A stretch of DNA of 64,000 bases. Origin: Artemisia argyi (Eukaryota > Streptophyta > Magnoliopsida > Asterales > Asteraceae). The position numbers were made by a program, and so were the translations under genes. Shown one piece after another: positions 9,892 to 22,852 of this stretch (within the stretch, counting starts at the first letter, position 1; each line of letters opens with the position of its first letter). The DNA is taken from contig CM060698.1 of NCBI GenBank assembly GCA_030686995.1, positions 144,913,106 to 144,977,105 of the forward strand, written 5' to 3'. Under the pieces are notes generated by a model. The model saw nothing but the letters and a program-made list of their open reading frames with translations. It made no database searches and was not told the origin of the DNA.

Positions 9892-12800
9892 TGGTGAGTG
9901 CTTATTCACTCACTATTATTTGACCAAATACCAACCCAAAACGACTATTTGAGCTAATAAATGCAAAGAAAACGTGTGTTTTTGTGTTTGTGATATGCAG
10001 GTACGGATAAATCACAAAAAGACGAAAAATCACAAGAAAACCGGAAAAACGAGCATGAGAGTGGAAGTTGGTCAAATAGTCAATGCCGAGGATCAAAAAG
10101 TCATCTACAGTCCTTCATCTTTTCAGACTTGGCAAGATTAGTTCTTGAATTATATTTTTGAAGAAAGTCACATTTAGCCCTTGGAGTTTGAAAGTTTTCA
10201 AATTTAGTCCTTGTAATTCTCATTTCCATTCATTTGAAATTACAAAGTGCCTAAACCGGATTCAAAATATTAAGCTCAATTCAATTCTAAAATCCATCAA
10301 GCCCAAGCCCACATTATTTTTATCCAGCCCACATACAAAACCCATACCCGATCCATCATTAATTCCCTCGGTCAAAGGAAGAGTCAAAATAATCAAATTA
10401 ATATAAAAAGTTACCCGTACCCTCACTTTCCTTTATTTTCCCCAAACCCAGAACCCCCATTACATGAACCCTAGTTTGCACCTTAAGTCAATTAACCCAC
10501 TCTCACTTCAATTAACCAATGATTAACTAATCATTGGCTCTTCTAGAAGGTACCCCACGTGACAGAAACGTGTCAGAGGGAATATTCAGACGCTACTAGT
10601 ACACATGGCATGGTTCTATTGGGAGAAACGCGTCATTTGCTTGCCTTGGATCCTCTGACAAGGACAGAGAAAGAGGTGCACGCTTGGGGACAGATGGAGG
10701 AAGCTTATTGGATTGAACACCTCATTGATCATGATCTAGTGGTTCATATTGAATTGAAGAAGCACACATTGCATCCAAGGGCTGAGAGATCACTCAAAGA
10801 AGCACAAGAAGGCACGGATTGCCAGCTTGGCTTTTGAAGACCCAACCTTCTCACCTCATCTATAAATAGGTGTCATTTTAAGCTCATTGTATGTAGATTT
10901 TAATATAGAGTTATGCTGCAAATTTTATTTCAGATTGTATTTAGATTAGATATTGTATTACTTTTATTAACAGTTTAATAAAATTTCGAATTTACTTCTT
11001 ATATTTCTAGCTTATTGTTCAATTCATTTAGCTTATATTGTTTTCATTTAGTTTTAATTCAACTTATTTCAGTTCAATCATCTTAGCTATTCACTTTAGT
11101 CTAATATTTTCTTTACACTTTTATCAGAAACTATAAAAAATAAAAAAAAAAATTAAAAATAAAATAAAAATAAAAAAAATGTTTTCATATTGTCTAGTAA
11201 GCTTTCAATAAAGCTATTTTACACTTTTATACATTCCACTTAAGCTAAATAGCTTTTAGTGAAATGCTTTGAGTCCTAAATCAGTCTAAGTCATCAGACA
11301 ATCAAATTGAGCAGTGGTGTTTTGGATAAGCTGATACAGAAAGGAGAGACATCAGCCTATCTCAAAGATAGGCAACTGTGAACTCCCTCTGTTCTTGCTG
11401 AGGGAGAGTTTGTGGTACTTTCTATTTTAATGTTTTGAAATATTAGTATCTGTTTTTGAGTATTGATAGTTGTAGAAGTAGTTACTGTTTCATTTGAGAT
11501 TTTGTAGTTTATTGTTATCTAGTAGTGTTTGATAGATTAGTAGTATTGAGTATTGTGGATCTGAGTAGATTGTGCAACTTTCTTATTGTTGATTTTAGCT
11601 TATGAGCAGTGTAAATTTAGTTACATAATCTGATTCATAGTTCTGCCTAAGGTTTAGTGTATATGAGTTGCTATCATTGTGTGGATCTGTGATGATTAAT
11701 GTATGTCTGAGTATTCTGTGGTTCAGTTACTTATGAGATCTGAGATTGTGTAATCAGTATAAGTATAGTGTCATTGTTCATAAGTGATTTTTGATATTGA
11801 TAGTAATATTTGTAGGGTGTTTGGATCTGCTATTCTGATTTGCTGTTTTAAATTGGTGAATGTTTGTATTGAATCAAGTCATTTGAGGTTCTGAGAATCA
11901 GATAACTAGATGATAAGGTGAATTGAGTAGAAACTAATGAGTTGAGTTGTTGGTTGAATAATAAGGTGTGTTTGGTTTGTAGCAGTTTGCTGGCATAAAT
12001 ATCATTTCAGAGGATATAATTAGTTTAAGTTTGTTACAAAAGTTGCATTAGGTGTAGTAAAGTAGTTATAGCATCACTCAGTAGGTTATTTGCACAAAGT
12101 CCAAACTGCATCTAATATCAATTTCGGTTCTGCCTTAGTTATTAACTATTAACGCCATTCCACTTAGTCAGTGCATTTTGTGATTGTGTTTATGGTTATA
12201 GTGCTTAAATCAGTTAAATAAACACTTAGTGTAAGAATCTGAGCAATGAAATTGAGATTAGTCAAACTGTTAAGTGCATAAATAAAAGTCAAAACCTCCA
12301 TTGTGTATGTGTGAAACTGATCTGATCTTGGCATATTTCAAGTATGCTATAGTTGTTTAGACTTAGGGATTTTGGGTTTTCTAGTTAGCTAGTAGTATAA
12401 GCTTGTAGAATCTGCCTTTAAGTTTCGCTTGCTTGCTTATTAGACAGCTTATAAATAAGCTGCAAGTTGAAGGTTTGAGCTCGTAATCTGTTTTTCTTAT
12501 TAGGCCTGCTCTTGGGATTTTGTGCTTGAATCTTGTGATTTTGTTATTCATTTAATTTTCTTAGGATCTGTAGTAGTTAACTTGATTGCATTTCACTGCT
12601 GTGGCTTATTTGGTGTTCAACTGCTTATCGAATTAGTACTTATATCATCTGTTTGTGCCTTTACCTGTGATGCTGTGATAATTCTGGCTTTATATCAGTT
12701 TATTTGAACTTATTTTAGTCCAATAATACTGGGTCAAAGTTTGGTCAACTCTGGTTCAGGAGTGCTTATTAATAAGCACTCCCTAAAAGCAGTTTTCAAG

Positions 12801-13318
12801 CTTATAAGCACTTTACTTGTTTATTTTTCTTCAAAAATTTTATTCTGAGTTCTTTTTATTATTTTAAAATTTCTGGAATTTTTCCAGATTTTTCCAACCA
12901 TTTTTACTATTTTTCTTATTTTATTTTGATTTATTTCAATTTTTAAATCATTTTTAAATACCAAAAATCATAAAAAATTAGAAAAAGCTCTGAAAAATAC
13001 AAAAATAATTTTAGAATTTCTTTTATAATATTTTAGAATTTTTAGAATTTAATTTACGGTTGCTTTTCCGTTTTTACGTTTTTCATTTCGGTGCATAATT
13101 AGCTTGTAATCTTTGCATGCTTTATCATTGTTTGTGAATAATTGAATATCTTGCTTGCTATTTTCACTCTATCACTCTTTCACCACTCACTTACACTACA
13201 CGATTCCCAAATCGATATTTCGGATTTTCCATTCGAGCCTTCGTTGGGAGAACGACCCGGGAATTACTTTCACAAGTATTTCCTCGGAATATAAATATAC
13301 TATAATTGACACAAATCA
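9892..13318 (+). repeat. LTR 1 of the composite, 3427 bp
   Basis: Starts TGGTGAGTGC and ends ACACAAATCA. GTGAGTG and CACTCAC form a perfect 7-bp stem with a 6-nt loop at the start. TATA box 'ctataaatagg' is at about 10861. It lacks the ~190-bp segment found in LTR 3. Private variants include a G in 'aaagacgaaaaa' (about 10022), 'gccgagg' (about 10086) and a different A-rich tract near 11140. Confidence 0.9.
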
Positions 13319-13323
13319 ATTTT

Positions 13324-13341
13324 TGGCGCCGCTGCCGGGGA
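13324..13341 (+). promoter_or_regulatory. Primer-binding site (tRNA-Asp type), copy 1
   Basis: TGGCGCCGCTGCCGGGGA lies 5 bp after LTR 1. It is complementary, with about one mismatch, to the 3' end of plant tRNA-Asp, the usual primer of Athila/Tat elements. Confidence 0.85.
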
Positions 13342-13842
13342 AGGCCGAAGTGAATTTTTGAATATCATTTTTGAAAATCGTGTTTTGTTAAGCCTTCCTC
13401 TACTTTGTATATATATTTCTATAAAAATTGAAAAATCAAAAACACTTTTCCTAAAGTGTTTTCAAAAATACCAAAAAAATAATAAAAGTTACAGCCTCGA
13501 CTCGATCGAAAGAAAGGGCGTTGTAAACCAAATAAGTCTCGCAATATAACGAAAACGTAATTTAGTTGTTTATCGGACTATTTCATTTACTACAACCGAA
13601 TAAACAGGAAATACGGATAGCTAAGACATTAAATTGCTAGCTGAAGAGAGATCCATTCTTCTCTCCCGTCTCGTCGCGCGTAGTTTTGAAAGAAACGGTT
13701 TACGATTAATATTACGTTTTAAGAAAAGAAAAACAAAAGAAATAAAAAGTTTTGTGAAAAATATATAAAAAAAAAAAAAAAAACAAAAAGATTTTCTTTT
13801 CTCTTTTCTTTTTCATTTTCTTTTTGATTTTGTTCGTGGTGT

Positions 13843-15710
13843 ATGCACACCCGATCTTCGTTTGAGAGTCTTACGTCTCCGTTCTCTAACCCCGAGCGGG
13901 TTTTACGACATACGAGTCGGGTTCATTTCCTTGACGACGAGGAGATGAACCAAAACGAACACAACGGACCCCCGCCGATGGTGGTCCGCAACACAATGTT
14001 ATTCCACCGATGGGACAACAACCGGCATTTGATCCGCGTCCGATGGAAGAACAACTCCAATCACCGTTCAATGGTGTGAGGAGAGCTATTGTGATTCCGG
14101 ACATCAATGCCAACTTTGAGATCAATCACGGATTACTCAATTTGATAACGGGTATATCCTTTCACGGGTTCGATCACGAAGACCCTTATGCTCACATCCG
14201 AAATTTCACCGACATCGCTGAGACGATTAGAATGAACCAAGTTCCTCACGATGTGGTGAAATTGAAGTTATTTCCTTTCTCCTTAAAAGGAGCAGCCCGG
14301 ACTTGGCTGGAAAAGGAACCGCCGAACTCGATTCACACTTGGAATGATCTCGCTTCCAAGTTTGTGAATTACTTCTATCCTCCCTCTAAAACTTCTAACT
14401 TACGTTCTCAAATCTTTCGGTTCCAACAAGCTTTTGATGAAACGTTTAGTGAAGCTTGGGACCGATTCAAAGATTTGAAGGAGAAATGTCCGAACCACGG
14501 GTTTACCGACCTTCAGCAGATTGATACGTTTTATAATGGGTTATGTCACGCCGATCAAGATTCGCTTAATTCTGCTGCGGGTGGTAACTTGTTGGCTAGG
14601 AACACGAATGATGCTTTCATGATAATTGAGAATAAAGCTCGTGTTAGAATGTCAAGGAATAAACCTCAAGTTTCTAATAATGGTAAAAATAATGATGAAT
14701 TGGTAAATATGATTGTGGCTTTAACAAAGAAAGTTGATGCAATGTCTATTGAAAAACCAAACCATCAAGTCAATGTGGTTAGTCGCGGTTGTGAGACTTG
14801 TGGTGGTCCACATTTGTATTATGAATGTCCGGCCACCGGTGCCTTTTCTCGTGAGAACGCGTATGCTGCAAACGCGGGTAACACCGGTTACCCACAACCT
14901 CAAGGAGACCGTAATCTCCTCAGCTACCGTTCTCCTCATTTTCTTGGACCACCTGGTTTCGAACAACCAAACCAAGTCAATCAAGTCAATCAGAATCATA
15001 ATGTGCAGAATCGTAATAATCAAGGAAATCAAAATCAGAGTCGAGCTAATAATAGTTTTCAAAATCATAATCAAGGGTTTAATCAAAACCGGGGTTTTCA
15101 AGGTAACTACAATCAAGGCCCGCCTCAAGGGAATAATTTTCAAAACCATCAAAATCATGGAAACCCTGGGAATTTTCAGAACGCAAATCATGGAAATCAG
15201 AATAATGGTAATTACCAAAACCGTGGGCAGAATTTCAATAATAATCAAAATCAAGCTGTTATTCCAAATCCGTCGCCCACGGAAGATTTGATTAAGCAAT
15301 TGATTCAAAACCAACAATCTTTTATGGCAAAATATGAAGATTCGACGCGGTTGTTTGCTAATCAAATCAGTGATATTAACAAACGTTTAAATGATCGACC
15401 CTCGGGTTCGGGTATTACATCTTTGCCAAGCAACACGATCGCAAACCCGAGGGGCGAAGTAAAGGCGATCATAACTCGCAGTGCTGCTCAATATGATGGA
15501 CCCGCAGCTCCTACTACCTCTTCTTCTTCTTCGTCTCCACCCAAGGTAGTAGACTGTGAGACCGAGGCGACAAAGGACCCGGTTCCTCCTAGTAATAATG
15601 GAGGAGCTGAAAACGTCCAACATCCGGTTGTCCAAAAATCAAAAGATAAAGAAAAAGTTGTTTTTGAGAATAATGTGAAATACAAGTCTAAATTGCCATA
15701 TCCGTCATGA
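13843..15710 (+). pseudogene. Gag of composite copy 1, frameshifted
   Basis: Identical to the copy-2 gag except that one G of a GGG run is missing at about 13979-13981. This puts the first 46 codons (MHTRSSFESLTSP...) out of frame with the rest. The downstream frame stays open from 14010 to the TGA at 15708-15710 and contains the retrotransposon gag domain, the zinc knuckle and the Asn/Gln-rich region described for copy 2. Because copy 2 keeps the G, the deletion is probably a private mutation after the duplication, although an assembly error in a short G run is possible. Confidence 0.85.
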
Positions 15711-15749
15711 TTTAATGATGAACAGCTCCGTGCAAAGTCTAAAATACAA

Positions 15750-17195
15750 ATGGAAAAATTTCTGGATATTTTTCAAAAATTGCACTTTGATATAAGTTTT
15801 ATGGATGCTCTCGTGTACATGCCGAAATTTGCTTCCACATTCAAAAACCTCATAAGTAATAAAGAGAAATTGCTTGAATTAGCCGAAACACCGATAAATG
15901 CTCAATGTTCCGCGATTCTTCTCAAGAAGCTTCCCGAAAAGCTTGGTGACTCGGGAAAGTTTCTCATTCCTTGTTCATTGAAAGATCAAGAAGTTTGTAA
16001 CGCCCTGGCCGATTCGGGTGCGAGTATAAACCTCATGCCATTATCGATCTACGAACAACTTGGAATGGGGGCTCTTAAACCGACGAGAATGACTTTGGAG
16101 CTTGCTAATCGATCGATCACTCATCCAGTTGGAATTGCTGAGGACGTTTTTGTTCGTGTGAATTCGTGTACTTTTCCGGCAGATTTCGTTGTTGTCAATT
16201 TTGAAGCTGATCTGAGAGTTCCTCTAATACTAGGGCGACCGTTTTTACGAACCGCTAAAGCCCTAGTAGACCATTTTGAGGATACTCTAACTTTACGACA
16301 CGATGATGATATTATGATTTTTAAAGCCGATGCTTCGAACTTGAAGAAGTACTCCATCAAAAGCATCGATGTTTGTGATTATACCTTTGATGATTTTGTG
16401 AAAACTTTCGTCTCCGACTCTTCCCCATCATTTCCTCCGACTAAGGAATATGATTCTCTTTGGGAAGAAGTCGATGAATTTCTTGCAATTGAAACGATTC
16501 TGTTTTTTGAGACTGACGAATCTTACTTTGATTCGGAGGGGGATATTATTTTTCTTGACAATTTGTTGAACGATGAACCGTTGATCCCTCCGGATAAAGT
16601 TAAGACGAAGATTGAGCTTATAATTGACGATCCTCTTGAGCCCGAGCTCGAGGAATTTTTACCAGACTTTGAGAGTTTCTCCTTTGATACGACTGAGGAA
16701 ATGAGTGGCAATCCCACTTATCGTCATGATTTTTATGATCCGACGTTTGAGGCTTTTCATTTCGATTACTCGGAAGAGACGAGTCGTGGCAGTACCACTT
16801 CTCATGCTTTTATCTCTCTTCCGGAGTTTGAATCATTTCGTTTTGATGAATCTAAATGTGAAATTGAAAAGTTTTCTAAATCTGAATATGAAAGTTTCAG
16901 TTTTGATCTTGAAGTTGATCATGATCCGGGTGGAGTTCTTAAAATTGAGAGTTTGAAAGAAAAATTTATCCCATCCCTCCCACCCGGAAAGGATTTTAAA
17001 AGGAGCTTAAATGATAAGATTCATAATTCCATAATTATGAAGTTTTCTTTTGATGAAGATGAGTTTTTCAAGATTGTTATCATGACGTTCTTGCCATTTG
17101 TAACGTTTGGCATGATTTCTCTTATCCTTCACTCCGTGGAGAGTGAGGATGTTGTTTTTGACCCTGGTATCGGTTTTCAAAGTTTTCATACTTAA
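15750..17195 (+). CDS. Protease plus acidic tail ORF, copy 1
   Basis: The 481-codon ORF appears identical to copy 2 (25262-26707); see that entry for domains. It lies in the same frame as gag, separated by one TGA (15708-15710) and 13 sense codons. The true product would be a gag-pro fusion if the stop is read through, and the ATG at 15750 is only the first Met after the stop. Translation in this copy is doubtful because the gag ahead of it is frameshifted. Confidence 0.6.
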   Translation: MEKFLDIFQKLHFDISFMDALVYMPKFASTFKNLISNKEKLLELAETPINAQCSAILLKKLPEKLGDSGKFLIPCSLKDQEVCNALADSGASINLMPLSIYEQLGMGALKPTRMTLELANRSITHPVGIAEDVFVRVNSCTFPADFVVVNFEADLRVPLILGRPFLRTAKALVDHFEDTLTLRHDDDIMIFKADASNLKKYSIKSIDVCDYTFDDFVKTFVSDSSPSFPPTKEYDSLWEEVDEFLAIETILFFETDESYFDSEGDIIFLDNLLNDEPLIPPDKVKTKIELIIDDPLEPELEEFLPDFESFSFDTTEEMSGNPTYRHDFYDPTFEAFHFDYSEETSRGSTTSHAFISLPEFESFRFDESKCEIEKFSKSEYESFSFDLEVDHDPGGVLKIESLKEKFIPSLPPGKDFKRSLNDKIHNSIIMKFSFDEDEFFKIVIMTFLPFVTFGMISLILHSVESEDVVFDPGIGFQSFHT

Positions 17196-19396
17196 CATAC
17201 CAGCGGTTATCTATTCAGGATGGAACTTTCAAATAAATCATAAGTTTTTCAAAATATTTTGAATGAAAGCCCGAGTGAGATTATTTTTCCACGGTTTTTC
17301 CCCAAGGACGAATTAATTCGGGGATCGAGTCAAGCTCATGTGACTCGGTGAACAAAAACAAGCGCTTCGTGGGTGGCAACCCATGCTTATCCAATTTCAT
17401 CTTCTTATTTTCTATTTTCTAACACCTAACGTGAGGAGGGGGTGCCTCTTCTACTCTTGTGTTCCGTGGTTGTTTGTGATGTTTGTTCAGGATTGTCCGC
17501 GATTTATGATGACTCTCGTGCTCGTTATCTCTTCACTTGGAGTCTCATTCATCGGTGCTATTTGGAAATCCTATATCCGTTAAATCTTATCGACTAACGT
17601 TTTCTTTGGCATAATTAATAAACGGCCTAGAATTTTGTTAGGATTGCCTTAACCCGTAAAAACATTGAGGACAATGTTTCATTCTAGTCGGGGGGAGGTG
17701 AATCTTCGATTCGATTTTGACCTTGCATGTTTCACATGTCGTGCACTCTTGCAACTCCGTTTTTCCACCAAAAATAAAAAATTGAAAAAATTGAAAAATT
17801 TCAAAAATTTTGATGAAAAAGTCATGAAAAAGCACAAAAAAATGAGAAAAAGTTGTGCAAAAATATAATAAAGTTTGAATAAGTGTTTTGACACCTTGTT
17901 GACTTTCTTGTTGGCGAGAGTAGGAATAAATATTTTGACTTGACCGGGCGTGTTGAGCCCTAGCTTGTTCCCTTAACCAATGTTAATCATATAAGCTTGT
18001 GCTAGTCTTGTACATCAGGAGCTAGAAAACGCGAATTCTTTTTTAAGAATCTGCAAGTTCTCGTACTTGACTTTATACATGCACAGCTTAAAAGCTTTCG
18101 CTAGTCTTTTACATAAGGAGCTAGAAAACGCGAATTCTTCTTCTAGAATTTGCAAGTTTCCGTATCTGACTTTATATATGCGTGGCTGATTATCGGCTAA
18201 GTATTCGCGGGTTTCATTATTTGGAATCTTAAATTGCGAAGAGCGAGAAATGATAGAGTTTATTTAGAAGTTAGATGCTAAACGTGGAGTAGTGGTTCTC
18301 TTTAGAGTTCATGAGAGGTACTTGTGGCTTTTTACTCCCATCAGAAACGTCACTCATATATAATAGATGTTCTAGGTTAATTAGTGGTATTTCGGTTTGA
18401 ATAATATTTAGTTCTTTGTTTTCTTAAGAGAATTTTTGCTTTAGAAGTTGGGTACATATCAAGGAACATAAAAAATAAGAGCAAAAAGTGAAAAATCAAA
18501 AGTCAAAAGTTGATTATCTATGTGGTTTTGGAGCTACCCGATAAACTTCTATTGATGTTGATAAAAAAAAGTAAAGAAAGAAAGAAAAAAAATGAAAAGT
18601 ATGAAAAAAGTGAAAAATGAAAAAAAGTGAAAGTTGAAGTATTGTCAAATAAGAGCTATGTATGTAAATAAGTTGTTGGCGCGTGAGGTGCATGTGATAA
18701 GTGATTAGTAATCAGTCACATGAGGTGCACGTGATCGTACTCCGCAACTTATATCTTTGATATTGTATGTATCCCAAATTCCTTGATGTGGACCGAATTT
18801 CTATTGCAGTGGTTCTTAAGAGAAAATGAATAACTATTTATCGTTTTAACTTAGGTATCACTATCGGACTTAAAAATTATCGAAACGAGAAAATATGAAG
18901 CAATTCATTTCTCAACAAAATAAAATATTGAGATACAAAACCTAGGAAATGGGAGTAAGGAGTTTCCACAAGTAACTGTTATGAGTAGTGTTAGCATCTA
19001 ATTTGTAGATAAGCTGTGATCTCGTTTGTAAGCTTAGTTTGGGGACTTGTGAAAAATCAAGGATGACGATTTTTATCCGTATGGTCGCTTCTTAAATAGA
19101 AGTGTTTCTACTCGTTGACCCTAATAATTATTTCAAGATAATGAAAGTTCAACAAACCGTCACAAATGTGAAGTATGGAAAAGTCCAAAAAATAGAAAGT
19201 GTAAGTGGAATAAAGGAATAAAAAGAAAAAAATTTGGAAAACGGAGCGTTTTCGGGAATAAATGATTTTATCACTTCTTTCGAACCTCCTTGCTACTTTA
19301 CAAAGTTAGTAGGAAGAGTTTTGAAATTATTTATCCCAATAACGTGAATTGATCACATTGCGTGAGGACACGGCAATACCTTAGTCGGGGGGATTT
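17196..19396 (+). other. Non-coding 3' internal region, copy 1, with two purine tracts
   Basis: No pol sequence is present. Landmarks known from the post-pol region of Athila elements survive: 'aagcgcttcgtgggtggcaa' (about 17359), the inverted repeat CATTG-AGGA-CAATG (17663-17676) and a purine tract TAGTCGGGGGGAGG (17685-17698). A second tract, TAGTCGGGGGGATTTT (about 19382-19397), abuts LTR 2 and is the expected plus-strand primer. Between them are A-rich stretches and a two-unit tandem repeat. The deletion that removed reverse transcriptase to integrase therefore lies between about 17195 and 17350. Confidence 0.7.
18001..18188 (+). repeat. Two-unit tandem repeat, period 99 bp, copy 1
   Basis: Units at 18001-18099 and 18100-18188 share 'gctagtctt', 'ggagctagaaaacgcgaatt' and 'tgactttata' blocks. 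They match closely apart from small changes. Confidence 0.75.
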
Positions 19397-22300
19397 TGGT
19401 GAGTGCTTATTCACTCACTATTATTTGACCAAATACCAACCCAAAACGACTATTTGAGCTAATAAATGCAAAGAAAACGTGTGTTTTTGTGTTTGTGATA
19501 TGCAGGTACGGATAAATCACAAAAAGACAAAAAATCACAAGAAAACCGGAAAAACGAGCATGAGAGTGGAAGTTGGTCAAATAGTCAATGCCGGGGATCA
19601 AAAAGTCATCTACAGTCCTTCATCTTTTCAGACTTGGCAAGATTAGTTCTTGAATTATATTTTTGAAGAAAGTCACATTTAGCCCTTGGAGTTTGAAATT
19701 TTTCAAATTTAGTCCTTGTAATTCTCATTTCCATTCATTTGAAATTACAAAGTGCCTAAACCGGATTCAAAATATTAAGCTCAATTCAATTCTAAAATCC
19801 ATCAAGCCCAAGCCCACATTATTTTTATCCAGCCCACATACAAAACCCATACCCGATCCATCATTAATTCCCTCGGTCAAAGGAAGAGTCAAAATAATCA
19901 AATTAATATAAAAAGTTACCCGTACCCTACTTTCCCTTATTTTCCCCAAACCCAGAACCCCCATTACATGAACCCTAGTTTGCACCTTAAGTCAATTAAC
20001 CCACTCTCACTTCAATTAACCAATGATTAACTAATCATTGGCTCTTCTAGAAGGTACCCCACGTGACAGAAACGTGTCAGAGGGAATATTCAGACGCTAC
20101 TAGTACACATGGCATGGTTCTATTGGGAGAAACGCGTCATTTGCTTGCCTTGGATCCTCTGACAAGGACAGAGAAAGAGGTGCACGCTTGGGGACAGATG
20201 GAGGAAGCTTATTGGATTGAACACCTCATTGATCATGATCTAGTGGTTCATATTGAATTGAAGAAGCACACATTGCATCCAAGGGCTGAGAGATCACTCA
20301 AAGAAGCACAAGAAGGCACGGATTGCCAGCTTGGCTTTTGAAGACCCAACCTTCTCACCTCATCTATAAATAGGTGTCATTTTAAGCTCATTGTATGTAG
20401 ATTTTAATATAGAGTTATGCTGCAAATTTTATTTCAGATTGTATTTAGATTAGATATTGTATTACTTTTATTAACAGTTTAATAAAATTTCGAATTTACT
20501 TCTTATATTTCTAGCTTATTGTTCAATTCATTTAGCTTATATTGTTTTCATTTAGTTTTAATTCAACTTATTTCAGTTCAATCATCTTAGCTATTCACTT
20601 TAGTCTAATATTTTCTTTACACTTTTATCAGAAACTATAAAAAATAAAAAAATAATAAAAAAAAATTAAAAAAAAATAAAAATAAAAAAATGTTTTCATA
20701 TTGTCTAGTAAGCTTTCAATAAAGCTATTTTACACTTTTATACATTCCACTTAAGCTAAATAGCTTTTAGTGAAATGCTTTGAGTCCTAAATCAGTCTAA
20801 GTCATCAGACAATCAAATTGAGCAGTGGTGTTTTGGATAAGCTGATACAGAAAGGAGAGACATCAGCCTATCTCAAAGATAGGCAACTGTGAACTCCCTC
20901 TGTTCTTGCTGAGGGAGAGTTTGTGGTACTTTCTATTTTAATGTTTTGAAATATTAGTATCTGTTTTTGAGTATTGATAGTTGTAGAAGTAGTTACTGTT
21001 TCATTTGAGATTTTGTAGTTTATTGTTATCTAGTAGTGTTTGATAGATTAGTAGTATTGAGTATTGTGGATCTGAGTAGATTGTGCAACTTTCTTATTGT
21101 TGATTTTAGCTTATGAGCAGTGTAAATTTAGTTACATAATCTGATTCATAGTTCTGCCTAAGGTTTAGTGTATATGAGTTGCTATCATTGTGTGGATCTG
21201 TGATGATTAATGTATGTCTGAGTATTCTGTGGTTCAGTTACTTATGAGATCTGAGATTGTGTAATCAGTATAAGTATAGTGTCATTGTTCATAAGTGATT
21301 TTTGATATTGATAGTAATATTTGTAGGGTGTTTGGATCTGCTATTCTGATTTGCTGTTTTAAATTGGTGAATGTTTGTATTGAATCAAGTCATTTGAGGT
21401 TCTGAGAATCAGATAACTAGATGATAAGGTGAATTGAGTAGAAACTAATGAGTTGAGTTGTTGGTTGAATAATAAGGTGTGTTTGGTTTGTAGCAGTTTG
21501 CTGGCATAAATATCATTTCAGAGGATATAATTAGTTTAAGTTTGTTACAAAAGTTGCATTAGGTGTAGTAAAGTAGTTATAGCATCACTCAGTAGGTTAT
21601 TTGCACAAAGTCCAAACTGCATCTAATATCAATTTCGGTTCTGCCTTAGTTATTAACTATTAACGCCATTCCACTTAGTCAGTGCATTTTGTGATTGTGT
21701 TTATGGTTATAGTGCTTAAATCAGTTAAATAAACACTTAGTGTAAGAATCTGAGCAATGAAATTGAGATTAGTCAAACTGTTAAGTGCATAAATAAAAGT
21801 CAAAACCTCCATTGTGTATGTGTGAAACTGATCTGATCTTGGCATATTTCAAGTATGCTATAGTTGTTTAGACTTAGGGATTTTGGGTTTTCTAGTTAGC
21901 TAGTAGTATAAGCTTGTAGAATCTGCCTTTAAGTTTCGCTTGCTTGCTTATTAGACAGCTTATAAATAAGCTGCAAGTTGAAGGTTTGAGCTCGTAATCT
22001 GTTTTTCTTATTAGGCCTGCTCTTGGGATTTTGTGCTTGAATCTTGTGATTTTGTTATTCATTTAATTTTCTTAGGATCTGTAGTAGTTAACTTGATTGC
22101 ATTTCACTGCTGTGGCTTATTTGGTGTTCAACTGCTTATCGAATTAGTACTTATATCATCTGTTTGTGCCTTTACCTGTGATGCTGTGATAATTCTGGCT
22201 TTATATCAGTTTATTTGAACTTATTTTAGTCCAATAATACTGGGTCAAAGTTTGGTCAACTCTGGTTCAGGAGTGCTTATTAATAAGCACTCCCTAAAAG

Positions 22301-22829
22301 CAGTTTTCAAGCTTATAAGCACTTTACTTGTTTATTTTTCTTCAAAAATTTTATTCTGAGTTCTTTTTATTATTTTAAAATTTCTGGAATTTTTCCAGAT
22401 TTTTCCAACCATTTTTACTATTTTTCTTATTTTATTTTGATTTATTTCAATTTTTAAATCATTTTTAAATACCAAAAATCATAAAAAATTAGAAAAAGCT
22501 CTGAAAAATACAAAAATAATTTTAGAATTTCTTTTATAATATTTTAGAATTTTTAGAATTTAATTTACGGTTGCTTTTCCGTTTTTACGTTTTTCATTTC
22601 GGTGCATAATTAGCTTGTAATCTTTGCATGCTTTATCATTGTTTGTGAATAATTGAATATCTTGCTTGCTATTTTCACTCTATCACTCTTTCACCACTCA
22701 CTTACACTACACGATTCCCAAATCGATATTTCGGATTTTCCATTCGAGCCTTCGTTGGGAGAACGACCCGGGAATTACTTTCACAAGTATTTCCTCGGAA
22801 TATAAATATACTATAATTGACACAAATCA
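19397..22829 (+). repeat. LTR 2 (middle, recombinant), 3433 bp
   Basis: Upstream of about 20700 every variable position I found matches LTR 3, not LTR 1 ('agacaaaaaa', 'gccgggg', 'gaaattttt', 'taccctactttccc', the A-rich tract). From 20908 to the end every one matches LTR 1, including the absence of the ~190-bp segment near 22563 and 'caccactcac', 'cgttggga' and 'acacaaatca'. Confidence 0.85.
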
Positions 22830-22834
22830 ATTTT

Positions 22835-22852
22835 TGGCGCCGCTGCCGGGGA
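22835..22852 (+). promoter_or_regulatory. Primer-binding site (tRNA-Asp type), copy 2
   Basis: The same 18-mer, 5 bp after LTR 2, marks the start of the second internal region. Confidence 0.85.

Noticed and set aside
10559..10837. 92-codon ORF (MTETCQREYSD...) present in all three LTRs (also 20063, 29575)
   Set aside because: It lies in U3 just before the TATA box. The three copies are descendants of one LTR, so repetition is not independent evidence; no similarity is recognised.
14721..15365. 214-codon - strand ORF and a 185-codon + strand ORF inside gag
   Set aside because: Shadow frames of the Asn/Gln-rich low-complexity region of gag (AAT/CAA-rich codons).
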